Positions 1 to 7,154 of a DNA stretch of 64,000 bases are shown here, piece after piece. Position numbers and translations under genes: made by a program. The stretch comes from Ectobacillus antri (GTDB taxonomy: Bacteria > Bacillota > Bacilli > Bacillales > Bacillaceae_G), in contig NZ_RIAV01000002.1 of NCBI RefSeq assembly GCF_003852715.1, positions 124,001 through 188,000 of the forward strand, written 5' to 3'. How positions within the stretch are numbered: the first letter of the stretch is position 1; each line of letters opens with the position of its first letter. The notes below the pieces were generated by a model. It had not been told where the DNA came from, did no database searches, and saw only the letters and a program-made list of their open reading frames with translations.

Positions 1-167
1 GAAGTGGTGATATTTTAGCAGTTTCATGTACAGGTGCTTACACTTATGCGATGTCGAATAACTATAATAAGATGCCGCGGCCAGCAGTTGTGTTTATCAG
101 CGGTGGTAAAGTGAAGCAAGTGATTAGAAGAGAGACATACGAGGATTTATTACGAAATGAACTGTAA
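1..167 (+). CDS. lysA: Diaminopimelate decarboxylase, C-terminal end (partial)
   Basis: The window opens inside this gene; the last 54 codons are read from base 3 to the TAA at 165-167. The tail contains GAYTYAMSNNYN followed by MPRPAVV, the conserved C-terminal part of PLP-dependent diaminopimelate decarboxylase, where the Tyr-rich motif helps form the active site across the dimer. The enzyme makes lysine from meso-diaminopimelate in the cytoplasm. A hairpin terminator follows at once. The identification rests on this short segment only, so another fold-type III decarboxylase cannot be fully excluded. Confidence 0.8.
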   Translation, partial: SGDILAVSCTGAYTYAMSNNYNKMPRPAVVFISGGKVKQVIRRETYEDLLRNEL

Positions 168-178
168 GTAAATGAAAA

Positions 179-204
179 CCTTACGCAAATGCGTAAGGCT
201 TTTT
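179..204 (+). terminator. Rho-independent terminator after lysA
   Basis: CCTTACGC / GCGTAAGG form an 8-bp stem around the loop AAAT, followed by CTTTTTA. It lies 12 bases after the lysA stop and before the convergent regulator gene. Confidence 0.85.
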
Positions 205-223
205 ATATGAGATACGATTTCTC

Positions 224-1447
224 TTAATCCAAAGTACTTGCAGATTTACCAAATTGCTTATATAGGGAAACCAAGGTTTCAGATGCAAATTTGTAGTAAT
301 AAGAATCAGGTAAACTTTTAATGTTTGTATAAGCCTGTTCTGCTTCTTGGATAGACTTTTCCTTTTCACCAAGACGGGCATAGCAAAGAGCCTTATAGAC
401 ACCTGAAGTATAAATCATGGCACGATCAAGCGGATGAAAAAGCTGCTTTGGAATGTTCACTTGATTCAGCATTTTTAGAGCTTCAGTGTATTGCTGCAAG
501 CCAAATAAGGCTTTGCCTTTTTCTAAATAGTAAAGTTCACTTAGTTCAGTGGTGTATTGACGGTATGCTTCTACATGATGCAGGGATTTTTTGTAATCTT
601 TGCAAAAGGAATTATAATAGAATGCCTGCATCATTTCAATTAAAGCCAACGAAAAATTACTTTCTGTAAATGTTGCATATTGTTGAGCCTTTTTTATAAA
701 TTCTTGGTACTCTTCTATGTTGCCTTGTAAAACAGCTTGATAGGCAACAATACGATAAAATTCATCTGCCTTATAATAGGTATGCTTTTCTTTGGAGAGT
801 GTAATAGCGCGAAGTAAGATATCTTTTCCTTCTTGATAATGACCTAGTGCAAGCATTGAAATTGCTTCGTCATACAATAGTTTTAATTCAAAAAGGATAT
901 CGTTTTCAATTTGTTTTTCTGCGTAATAACCTCTAACATCATTAATGAGTTGAAGATGCTCAGTAAATTTATTTTGCTTAAATAATTGTATTTTAAAGGC
1001 GAGTTGAGCTTGGGCACTTTCGCGATACAATGAATGTCTCTCATAGATAGAAATAGCTTTATTTAATGCTTCTTTTGCTTCAGGTTGCTCTTGGTGCATG
1101 CAAGCAATGGCAAATTGCTCAAGTAATCTTGCTGTATTTACCGTAGCAGGTAACTTCTCACTCATAAAGGGCTTTAATTCATGGTATACAGCCATATATT
1201 TTTTTTCATTTAAAGCCCGCTCTGTTTTACGTACTAGAGAGATAAAATCGTCTCTATCACTTTCAAGAAAGTAGCCAGGTTCACAGCCAAGCTTTTCTGC
1301 GATATAGTTCAATGTTTTCATAGAAGGCAGTGCTCGTCCGTTCTCTATCTGACTCATCATACTTTTAGTCAATTCATCTCCCGCCAATTGAGATTGCGTG
1401 AGCCCTTTTTGTCTTCTCAGTGTTCGAATTCTGTTTCCGATATCCAT
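224..1447 (-). CDS. HTH-TPR transcriptional regulator (RRNPP/XRE type)
   Basis: A 407-residue protein. Residues 3-57 are an XRE-type helix-turn-helix (LTQSQLAGDELTKSMMSQIE, then PSMKTLNYIAEKLG). From about residue 95 to the end the sequence is helical, with repeated aromatic and Ala positions typical of TPR repeats. This architecture is that of the RRNPP peptide-sensing family (PlcR, NprR, Rgg), but family membership does not prove peptide sensing, and no signal-peptide gene is visible beside it. An ATG three codons upstream (1454-1456) touches the GGAAAGGG ribosome site, so the ATG at 1447 with 9-base spacing is chosen. It is divergent from an MFS exporter across 168 bases holding two palindromes, so it probably controls that gene. 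Confidence 0.8.
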   Translation of the reverse strand: MDIGNRIRTLRRQKGLTQSQLAGDELTKSMMSQIENGRALPSMKTLNYIAEKLGCEPGYFLESDRDDFISLVRKTERALNEKKYMAVYHELKPFMSEKLPATVNTARLLEQFAIACMHQEQPEAKEALNKAISIYERHSLYRESAQAQLAFKIQLFKQNKFTEHLQLINDVRGYYAEKQIENDILFELKLLYDEAISMLALGHYQEGKDILLRAITLSKEKHTYYKADEFYRIVAYQAVLQGNIEEYQEFIKKAQQYATFTESNFSLALIEMMQAFYYNSFCKDYKKSLHHVEAYRQYTTELSELYYLEKGKALFGLQQYTEALKMLNQVNIPKQLFHPLDRAMIYTSGVYKALCYARLGEKEKSIQEAEQAYTNIKSLPDSYYYKFASETLVSLYKQFGKSASTLD

Positions 1448-1479
1448 ATCGTACATCCCTTTCCTGTGCCTCTCCTTAT

Positions 1480-1507
1480 AGTATACAGAAAGATTGGTTC
1501 ATCTCAA
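1480..1507 (-). promoter_or_regulatory. SigA-type promoter of the HTH-TPR regulator
   Basis: On the minus strand TTGAGA (1507-1502) and TATACT (1485-1480) are separated by 16 bases. The ribosome site and start codon follow about 35 bases downstream. The upstream palindrome at 1516-1536 lies just beyond the -35. Confidence 0.6.
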
Positions 1508-1515
1508 CCTATAAA

Positions 1516-1591
1516 AAGTTTAATTAAATTTAACTTAAAGGTAGACGTTTCTGAAAAATCAGAATAAAATAAGTTTAATTAAATTTAACTT
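1516..1591. promoter_or_regulatory. Two identical 21-base imperfect palindromes (probable operators)
   Basis: Bases 1516-1536 and 1571-1591 are exact copies of one 21-base sequence, 55 bases apart start to start. Each has AAGTT / AACTT arms and internal AATT / AATT, with 9 of 10 pairs matching around a central base. Copy 2 would cover the transcription start of the MFS gene; copy 1 lies between the two divergent promoters. Binding by the adjacent HTH-TPR protein is inferred, not shown. Confidence 0.7.
1542..1570 (+). promoter_or_regulatory. Possible promoter of the MFS gene
   Basis: TAGACG (1542-1547, four of six to consensus) and TAAAAT (1565-1570, five of six) are 17 bases apart, immediately upstream of the second palindrome. 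The weak -35 would fit an activated or tightly controlled gene. Confidence 0.4.
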
Positions 1592-1615
1592 TTAGCGAGG
1601 GGAGACGAATAATAC

Positions 1616-2878
1616 ATGTATGCTACGGAAGAAATGAAAGTAATACAGGCTACAAGGAACATCATGTTGTTTGTGATTGGCAAGTTTTCGTCATTATTAG
1701 GAGCAAGCATTTATAATTTTGCAATCGGTTTGTATGTATTAAAATTGACGGGCTCAGGTATGAACTTTGCTATAACCATTGTATGTGGGATGGTACCACG
1801 TATTCTTCTTGGCCCTTTTGTAGGAGCCTTAGCAGATCGTATAAACAGAAAAAAGCTGGTTATTGGTGCTGATATATGCAGTGCTATTATTATGTTTTCC
1901 GTTGGTGTTTTTTCACTCATTCACCCCGTTTCTTTACCTGTTATTTACGGGTCATGTGTTCTTTTGGCAGTGTGTGCTACATGCTTCTCTATTGCCTTTA
2001 CCTCTTCCTTACCATCTCTTGTCGATGATCAACGCTTGCAAAAGGCAGGAGCTCTTAATCAAGCAGCTTCTTCTTTATCAAGTATCTTAGGACCTGTGAT
2101 CGCTGGTATCTTATACGGCACGACTCCTTTATCAGTATTTGTGTTTGTTACTGGCGTAGCATTCTTTATTTCGGCTTGTGCAAGTGCATTGATTGTCTTT
2201 GATTTGTATCAAACGAAAGAAAAGGAAAAAAGTATGCCCCTGCTTAAAAGTATTGTAGAAGGATTCGAATATGTACAACAAAATAGGATGTTATTTTCCA
2301 TTGTAAAAACCGCTTTTTTTGTTAATTTCTTTTTCTGCGCGCTACTGGTTTCCTTACCGTATATTACTATTAATCATTTTCACTTATCTCCAAAACAATA
2401 CGGGATAATTGAAGGTATGTTTGCGGTGGGAATGCTACTTACTTCTCTTATATTTTCTTCACGAAAAGAAGTAGCGGATCAAATCAAAGTGGTGAGACTA
2501 GGGCTTTCTATCATGGGAGTATTGATAGTCCTTACATCGTTACCCATTATATTTGGAACATTTAAATCTGTGACGTTTATCTATTATATACTGCTAATGT
2601 TTTTAATCGGTGTTACCATTGTGGCTATAAACATTCCTATTCAAATGTTTGTTCAGCGTACAACAGCCGAAGTATATAGAGGTAGGGTATTTGGATTGGT
2701 GGAAACAATTGCTACTGCTATTTCACCATTGGGATTGATGCTGTTTGGCCTCTTATGCGATTATATATCCGCATTTTGGCTTCCTTTTTTGGCAGGCAGT
2801 GCATTATTGCTTGTAGCAAACATCGGCATGAGAAAAAGTCGCATGGCAAAGGCAAGATCGTTGACTGTAGAGGGATGA
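1616..2878 (+). CDS. MFS drug/siderophore-type exporter
   Basis: A 420-residue, very hydrophobic protein with about 12 predicted membrane segments. It belongs to the MFS_3 group (EntS and macrolide-efflux-like): residues near 60-80 carry the loop 2-3 signature GALADRINRKK, and the second half repeats a related loop near TTAEVYRGRVFGL. Such proteins use the proton gradient to export small molecules at the cytoplasmic membrane; the substrate cannot be read from sequence. Start ATG 1616 follows GCGAGGGGAGACG. It is divergent from the HTH-TPR regulator, has the tandem palindromes in its leader, and is closed by a strong terminator, so it is a one-gene unit. Confidence 0.8.
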   Translation: MYATEEMKVIQATRNIMLFVIGKFSSLLGASIYNFAIGLYVLKLTGSGMNFAITIVCGMVPRILLGPFVGALADRINRKKLVIGADICSAIIMFSVGVFSLIHPVSLPVIYGSCVLLAVCATCFSIAFTSSLPSLVDDQRLQKAGALNQAASSLSSILGPVIAGILYGTTPLSVFVFVTGVAFFISACASALIVFDLYQTKEKEKSMPLLKSIVEGFEYVQQNRMLFSIVKTAFFVNFFFCALLVSLPYITINHFHLSPKQYGIIEGMFAVGMLLTSLIFSSRKEVADQIKVVRLGLSIMGVLIVLTSLPIIFGTFKSVTFIYYILLMFLIGVTIVAINIPIQMFVQRTTAEVYRGRVFGLVETIATAISPLGLMLFGLLCDYISAFWLPFLAGSALLLVANIGMRKSRMAKARSLTVEG

Positions 2879-2906
2879 AAAAATTGTGTGTTCGAAGGGA
2901 GGATAT

Positions 2907-2937
2907 ACAAAAGAGAGACAACAGGTCTCTCTTTTGT
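2907..2937. terminator. Bidirectional terminator between the MFS gene and yeiH-like gene
   Basis: ACAAAAGAGAGAC and GTCTCTCTTTTGT form a perfect 13-bp stem around AACAG. The arms carry A and T runs, so it can serve both convergent genes. Confidence 0.85.
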
Positions 2938-2946
2938 ATTGTCTTG

Positions 2947-3954
2947 TTATAGCACATGTAGTAAGGTAAAGCCTAGCATTGATAGCAGCAAGGATCCTAT
3001 TAAAGTGGCTAAAAACACCCTGCTCCCTTTTTGTTGAAAAGCATTTATATTTACACTTATTCCCATGCCGGCCATTGCCATCGCCATAAGAAGATAAGCG
3101 CATGTTATAAGCAGATCTACAATTTCTTTCGGGATTATATGAAGTGAGTTAACCCCGCTCATCGCAAGAAATCCGAAAATAAACCAAGGGATAGGAATGG
3201 AATGCTTAGCGTTGTCTGTAACAGAATCGCGTCTGGTCCACCATATACCGATAAGGAGCGCTACAGGTATTAATAATGCCACGCGCGTCAGTTTTACAAT
3301 AATAGCCGCATCTAGGGCTACACTTCCACCCGGAGCTGCTGCTGCGACAACGTGTGCAATTTCATGAAGTGTGCCGCCCGCTAACACACCGTACGCATTG
3401 GCAGACAAGGATAAAACGGGATACAGCAATGTGTATGCGATGGTAAAAATTGTTCCAAGCACAGCGACTGTAGCAATGCCTAAAGTAGTTTCTTCCTCAG
3501 ATGCTTTGACTTGCGGCGCAATGGCAGCTATAGCTGCCATTGCGCCACAAATCGCTGTGCCGCACGCTGTTAGTATGCCAATCTTTTCATCGCCGCCTAT
3601 CCATCTAGTGAGTGCGTATATCATTGTGATTGTAAATAGGATATGAATCACAGCAATTATGAAAACTTTGGGTCCCGCTTGTATAATGTCTTGAAAATCA
3701 AGGCGCATGCCAAGGAGAATAATACCAAACCGAAGCAATACCTTGCTGGAAAAAGCGGTTCCTACATTTGATGTGCCACCTGCACCTCTCCAAAGCATGC
3801 CAAGTATCATAGCAATGACAAGCTGTCCCACAATATGTAATAAAGGAAGCTGCGCCGCAAATCTTGCTATGATTGCCAGGGCAAGTGTTATTGTAATGCC
3901 TTTATAAAAGATCAATCGTTTTTGTTTTGTAGCTGTTATGAGTTGTTCTGTCAT
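2947..3954 (-). CDS. YeiH family membrane transporter (putative sulfate exporter)
   Basis: A 335-residue integral membrane protein of the UPF0324/YeiH family. The conserved glycine-rich segments are present: VGQLVIAMILGMLWRG, the LLRFGIILLGMRL stretch, and CGTAICGAMAAIAAIAP near residues 135-150, where the family signature Cys-Gly-x-x-Ile-Cys-Gly lies. Roughly ten membrane segments are expected. Family members have been labelled sulfate exporters, but the transported substrate is not established. It shares a terminator with the convergent MFS gene. It appears to be transcribed alone; the ATG at 3954 is preceded by AAGAAGGGGTGACATC. Confidence 0.8.
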   Translation of the reverse strand: MTEQLITATKQKRLIFYKGITITLALAIIARFAAQLPLLHIVGQLVIAMILGMLWRGAGGTSNVGTAFSSKVLLRFGIILLGMRLDFQDIIQAGPKVFIIAVIHILFTITMIYALTRWIGGDEKIGILTACGTAICGAMAAIAAIAPQVKASEEETTLGIATVAVLGTIFTIAYTLLYPVLSLSANAYGVLAGGTLHEIAHVVAAAAPGGSVALDAAIIVKLTRVALLIPVALLIGIWWTRRDSVTDNAKHSIPIPWFIFGFLAMSGVNSLHIIPKEIVDLLITCAYLLMAMAMAGMGISVNINAFQQKGSRVFLATLIGSLLLSMLGFTLLHVL

Positions 3955-4026
3955 GATGTCACCCCTTCTTACTCGTACCTGTTTACTATACGGACTTTCA
4001 GAGCGGAAGGGAAGAGTGAATACGTT

Positions 4027-4296
4027 TTATTTTGCTTCGATACGATGGAGTGCTTCGTAGACAGCATATACCGCAAGCGCATCGTCTTGAGCACGGTGCG
4101 CATTTGAAATCGTATGTCCAAAGTAAGAAGCAACATCTCCTAGCTTGAATGAAGCGATTTTATATTCTTGTTTCGCGCGTGCTAGCCTTTTTCTAGCAAT
4201 TGTAAGTGTATCAACAGCAGGAATATTCCATTCTCCTTTTGTGTAGTGTTTTAAGAACGTAAGGTCAAAGGATAAATTATGCGCAATAAGTGCCAA
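4027..4296 (-). pseudogene. Truncated DnaQ-like 3'-5' exonuclease (Exo II and III motifs only)
   Basis: The 89 residues match the C-terminal half of DEDDh exonucleases: LIAHNLSFDLTFL is the Exo II region and NAHRAQDDALAVYAVYEAL is the Exo III motif with its His and Asp. The N-terminal DxE metal-binding motif and about 80 residues are missing, so it should be inactive. The only in-frame start is a TTG at 4296 with no ribosome site. The break falls exactly where a fragment of a repeat-element end (4295-4322) begins, which points to an insertion followed by a deletion. Confidence 0.75.
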
Positions 4297-4322
4297 TTAG
4301 CAACATTAGACTTTAACACAAC
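4295..4322. repeat. Orphan terminal end of the GGCTGTGTTAAAG repeat element
   Basis: The bases CAACATTAGACTTTAACACA (4301-4320) nearly match the right end of the intact element at 6513-6693 (CAACATTGGACTTTAACACA). No body or other end is present; the interior side is replaced by exonuclease coding sequence. It is read as a deletion scar. Confidence 0.6.
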
Positions 4323-4328
4323 ACATCA

Positions 4329-4368
4329 TAAAAATAAGAGCTTGTACCGAGTGAACAAGCTCTTATTT
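4329..4368 (-). terminator. Terminator of the TetR regulator gene
   Basis: AAATAAGAGCTTGT (4332-4345) and ACAAGCTCTTATTT (4355-4368) form a perfect 14-bp stem around a 9-base loop, with a T run on the minus strand. It overlaps the end of the coding sequence. Confidence 0.85.
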
Positions 4369-4953
4369 GCATAGCGCATGTAGGTGCTGTAGTACAATGT
4401 TTTTCATCATATCGGGAGACAGCTTATCAGGCTGCATAATGCGGTGTAAAGCCAGCCCGTCGATGAGTGCAAACAGCATTGTACTTTCTACGTTTCTGTC
4501 AATAGAACGTTTAATAAATCCATTTTCCACTAATGCATCAATAATCATCCTAACTGCACGCTTTGTCTCGTCATATACCTGTGAAGCAAGTGGCTGCATG
4601 CCTTTATCTGTGAGCGCTTTGAGATGAAAAACAGTCCACACCTCCATTTCCGCACGGCGCTCATCATCGAGCGGTAATAGTTCGAATAATAACGTTTGTG
4701 CATCTTCAAATGGGTTACCTGTAAAGCGAATAGCGGCAACTCTGTCATATACACGATCACTGACGAGCTTCATAGAAAACTGAAATAATTCAGATTGACT
4801 TGAAAAATAGTATCGCATGGAACCCGGTGAAATACCTGCTTCTTCGGCCACTTTTCGTACAGTTACACTTTCAATACCATCGCGTCTAATAAGTCGCCAG
4901 GCGGCCTCGGCTAGCTTTTGTTTTTGTTTATGGTGATCTACGATTTTTGGCAT
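4363..4953 (-). CDS. TetR family transcriptional repressor
   Basis: A 196-residue protein. Residues 10-57 are the TetR DNA-binding domain (AWRLIRRDGIESVTVRKVAE, then AGISPGSMRYYFSSQSELF). The remainder is an all-helical ligand-binding domain of the BetI/TetR_C_6 type. It is divergent from a small membrane protein gene; two TAATACA palindromes lie between them, one over its own promoter, so autoregulation and control of the neighbour are likely. On the minus strand TATAAT ends only 6 bases before the ATG and no Shine-Dalgarno sequence is visible, so the mRNA may be leaderless. Ligand unknown. Confidence 0.85.
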   Translation of the reverse strand: MPKIVDHHKQKQKLAEAAWRLIRRDGIESVTVRKVAEEAGISPGSMRYYFSSQSELFQFSMKLVSDRVYDRVAAIRFTGNPFEDAQTLLFELLPLDDERRAEMEVWTVFHLKALTDKGMQPLASQVYDETKRAVRMIIDALVENGFIKRSIDRNVESTMLFALIDGLALHRIMQPDKLSPDMMKNIVLQHLHALCK

Positions 4954-4959
4954 GTTTTT

Positions 4960-4989
4960 ATTATACCACTGTTGCCTTTTTTAATACAA
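4960..4989 (-). promoter_or_regulatory. Promoter of the TetR gene, leaderless arrangement
   Basis: TTGTAT (4989-4984) and a consensus TATAAT (4965-4960), 18 bases apart on the minus strand. Transcription would begin at or next to the ATG at 4953. Confidence 0.6.
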
Positions 4990-5022
4990 ATGTGTTACAT
5001 TGATTTTAATACAATTGTATTA
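4982..5022. promoter_or_regulatory. Two TetR operator-like palindromes
   Basis: Site 1 (4982-4997) is TAATACA-AA-TGTGTTA; site 2 (5007-5022) is a perfect TAATACA-AT-TGTATTA, extended to 22 bases by flanking TTT/AAA (5004-5025). The centres are 25 bases apart. Site 1 overlaps the -35 of the TetR gene and site 2 lies just before the divergent gene. Confidence 0.75.
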
Positions 5023-5038
5023 AAAAAGGGTGGTTAAC

Positions 5039-5581
5039 ATGCTCTGGCTTATTATAGCTTGTGAAATTGGATTTTGGGTGTTTGTTGTTTTGGGACTATG
5101 CTGTAGATATATATTAGGGCAAAAGAAAATAGGAGCCTTACTTTTGTGGTGTACGCCAGTTATTGATTTAGTTTTGCTTACTTTAACGGTAATAGATTTA
5201 AAAGATGGTAAATCGGCAACCTTTTTTCATGGTGCGGTAGCTTACTATATAGGCATGACAGTGGCGTTTGGTCATGTGTTAATTAGATGGGCGGATGAAC
5301 GATTTGCATATCAATTTGCAGATGGAGCGCTTCCGACCCGTCAACCCAAGTATGGGCGAGCGCATGCAGCAAGAGAACGAAAGGGATGGTATAGGCATCT
5401 GATTGGTTGGGCGATTGGAAACACCTTATTAGTGAGCATGATTGTATTGGTAGGAAATCAAGAGAGGACAGAGGCATTATACCAAGTTATGCAATTGTGG
5501 GGACTACTCTTAGCCATAGACTTTGTATGGAGTTTTAGCTACAGTGTATTTCCTAAAAAAGAAAAGAACACTGCTGTATAA
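5039..5581 (+). CDS. Small integral membrane protein, probably TetR-controlled
   Basis: A 180-residue protein that I cannot assign to a characterised family. About five hydrophobic segments are visible: residues 1-25, 32-52, 63-85 (after the charged DLKDGKSA), 124-143 and 153-171. A basic loop lies between segments 3 and 4 (RQPKYGRAHAARERKGWYRH). The ATG at 5039 follows AAAGGGTGG at 5-base spacing; a GTG at 5030 has no usable ribosome site. The TetR gene is divergent and an operator lies 15 bases upstream, so expression probably responds to the TetR ligand. A role in stress or drug response is inference only. Confidence 0.65.
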   Translation: MLWLIIACEIGFWVFVVLGLCCRYILGQKKIGALLLWCTPVIDLVLLTLTVIDLKDGKSATFFHGAVAYYIGMTVAFGHVLIRWADERFAYQFADGALPTRQPKYGRAHAARERKGWYRHLIGWAIGNTLLVSMIVLVGNQERTEALYQVMQLWGLLLAIDFVWSFSYSVFPKKEKNTAV

Positions 5582-5612
5582 AAAACAGACGATTTTTATA
5601 TCGTCTGTTTTT
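5581..5612. terminator. Bidirectional terminator
   Basis: AAAAACAGACGA / TCGTCTGTTTTT form a 12-bp stem with an 8-base loop between two convergent genes. Confidence 0.85.
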
Positions 5613-6182
5613 CTATTCCTTTTCTTTTGCCAACTTGTCTTTATCCTTTGTTCCCGGAGGCTGCTCTAGCCAATTATTTTGAAGCATAAGATAAGCGTCG
5701 TCTTTTGCATACTTGGCGATTTCTAGAGAGAGTCTTTCGTAACTTAAAACAAGATCGTTTCTTTGACTAGCAGCCGCGGCTGTTTCATAGTTTCCTATTC
5801 CAGCGGCACCGAGAAATGACATATGAAACATCATTAATTTATCTGAAAAGATGGATGTAGTTGAATAAGTAATGCATACATCTGGTGAACCTGGAACAAT
5901 CGTATCGTTATCAACCAGAGCTGATGAGAATATTTTCACATGTTTGTTGCTCAGTTCCTTGCCTTGTAACATATACTCTTGTACCCTTAGGGTTTGTGAT
6001 GTTTGAGCGAAGCTGGTTGCCAGTTTTGCGCCGATGTAATTGGTTTGGATGTTCATGTAAAGGTGTGAAATCTCAATGGCATTAAGCGGTCTAGGGTTGG
6101 AAAAAGGGTTGCTACCGCTTAAATATTTTTTGCTATCAATGTAATCAGTTTCAATAGGTAACATAATATAGGGCGCACGCAC
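5613..6182 (-). CDS. DUF3231 protein, C-terminal half only (probable remnant)
   Basis: The 189 residues contain LNAIEISHLYMNIQTNYIGA, characteristic of a DUF3231 repeat. Known members are about 330 residues with two such halves and occur in sporulating bacilli; only the second half is present here. The sole start is a GTG at 6182 with no ribosome site, directly after an in-frame TAA. Upstream, AAAGGAGG is visible on the minus strand near 6250, as if an older start had been cut off. It is either a pseudogene or a single-repeat variant. Confidence 0.6.
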   Translation of the reverse strand: MRAPYIMLPIETDYIDSKKYLSGSNPFSNPRPLNAIEISHLYMNIQTNYIGAKLATSFAQTSQTLRVQEYMLQGKELSNKHVKIFSSALVDNDTIVPGSPDVCITYSTTSIFSDKLMMFHMSFLGAAGIGNYETAAAASQRNDLVLSYERLSLEIAKYAKDDAYLMLQNNWLEQPPGTKDKDKLAKEKE

Positions 6183-6512
6183 AAATATACCTTAGAACAG
6201 CGATTTCAGATTAGGTAAGATGAATCTGTTTTTCGGAAAAAGAAACAATCCTCCTTTATTATGTAGCGTGGTATTTATGTATATGAGTAGTTTTTCCTAA
6301 AACGAACTGTATATGCTAGTTGAGGAACCCTTTTGTACATAGAAAGCAATATGGATGTTCTTGCGCATACTCTTATTAAGATGGAAAGGGCTACAAATAG
6401 TTCTATTCGACCTGAATACATTGTAACTGAAAAGAAAAGGGTATATATGTCCTTGAACAGGTAACAAATCTAAAGATTAGCGTTGTTTCTTTAGAAATGT
6501 TCTTAAAGAATA
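6183..6512. other. Region with no clear gene; one weak short ORF
   Basis: The minus strand next to the DUF3231 fragment may be its decayed 5' part. On the plus strand a 43-codon ORF runs from TTG 6333 to TAA 6462-6464, with GAGG seven bases upstream and the plausible segment SSIRPEYIVTEKKRVYM. I cannot assign it; it may be a gene fragment. Nothing else is recognisable. Confidence 0.25.
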
Positions 6513-6693
6513 GGCTGTGTTAAAGTTCGTTGTTGATTTCTGTTACAGGGTGCGCTTTCCGCGGGCGGTCAGGGAACCTCCTCAGCGCTATGCGCCTGCG
6601 AGGTCTCCCCTTGACTCGCTTTTCCCGCAGGAGTCTCACCCCTTCACTCCCATCAACAAGTACAAATAATCAACATTGGACTTTAACACAGCC
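6513..6693. mobile_element. Intact MITE-like element with 8-base target duplication
   Basis: A 181-base element. The ends are inverted repeats: GGCTGTGTTAAAGT at 6513 and ACTTTAACACAGCC ending at 6693, with similarity continuing about 12 bases inward (TGTTGATT). The octamer AAAGAATA is found immediately outside both ends (6505-6512 and 6694-6701). It has no transposase. The interior is GC-richer than the surroundings. An 8-base duplication is typical of some IS families (IS6, ISL3, IS256); the parent cannot be decided here. Related degraded copies occur at 38697 and 58111. Confidence 0.85.
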
Positions 6694-6757
6694 AAAGAAT
6701 AAAGAATCATTAGAAATGGCAAGGTCGTTCAAAGAAACGAATTCGATTTAAAATATG

Positions 6758-6788
6758 AAAAAACGTGGGGATAGTCCACCACGTTTTT
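6758..6788 (-). terminator. Terminator of the DUF4259 gene
   Basis: AAAAACGTGG (6759-6768) and CCACGTTTTT (6779-6788) form a 10-bp stem just past the stop codon of the minus-strand gene. Confidence 0.8.
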
Positions 6789-6791
6789 GGT

Positions 6792-7154
6792 TTATGTATT
6801 AGTCGCTTCAAGCTTTGATCTTAGTTCACTCAGAACCTTTTTTCGTTCTTCATAGTCTTCATCTTCTCCACTTTCAGCCCAAAGTTCTAAGTCTGCGCCT
6901 TGATTAATTAAGTCGATGGCTTTTACGCGAATTTCTTCTTGCAGCACATTTTTTTCTAGTTGCGCAGCTGCGAGTCCGGTGTATACCCAGGAAATTACTT
7001 CTAGGTCTTCTTCTTCAAACTCCTCTAAATGCGTATCTAATACTTGCTGTGTTGCTTCTTGAACTGATAATCCTTCTTCTAAGAATTCGAAAAAATCATC
7101 TCTCACATCACAAGTTGTATCATTATCAAATATGCCGGTTCCCCAAGCTCCCAT
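6792..7154 (-). CDS. DUF4259 domain protein
   Basis: A 120-residue acidic soluble protein. It begins MGAWGTGIFDNDTTCDVRDD, the signature of DUF4259. The rest is helical and rich in Glu and Leu. The function of the family is unknown. The ATG at 7154 follows AAAGGAGTGAC on the minus strand. It is monocistronic with its own terminator and lies beside the MITE. Confidence 0.8.
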   Translation of the reverse strand: MGAWGTGIFDNDTTCDVRDDFFEFLEEGLSVQEATQQVLDTHLEEFEEEDLEVISWVYTGLAAAQLEKNVLQEEIRVKAIDLINQGADLELWAESGEDEDYEERKKVLSELRSKLEATNT

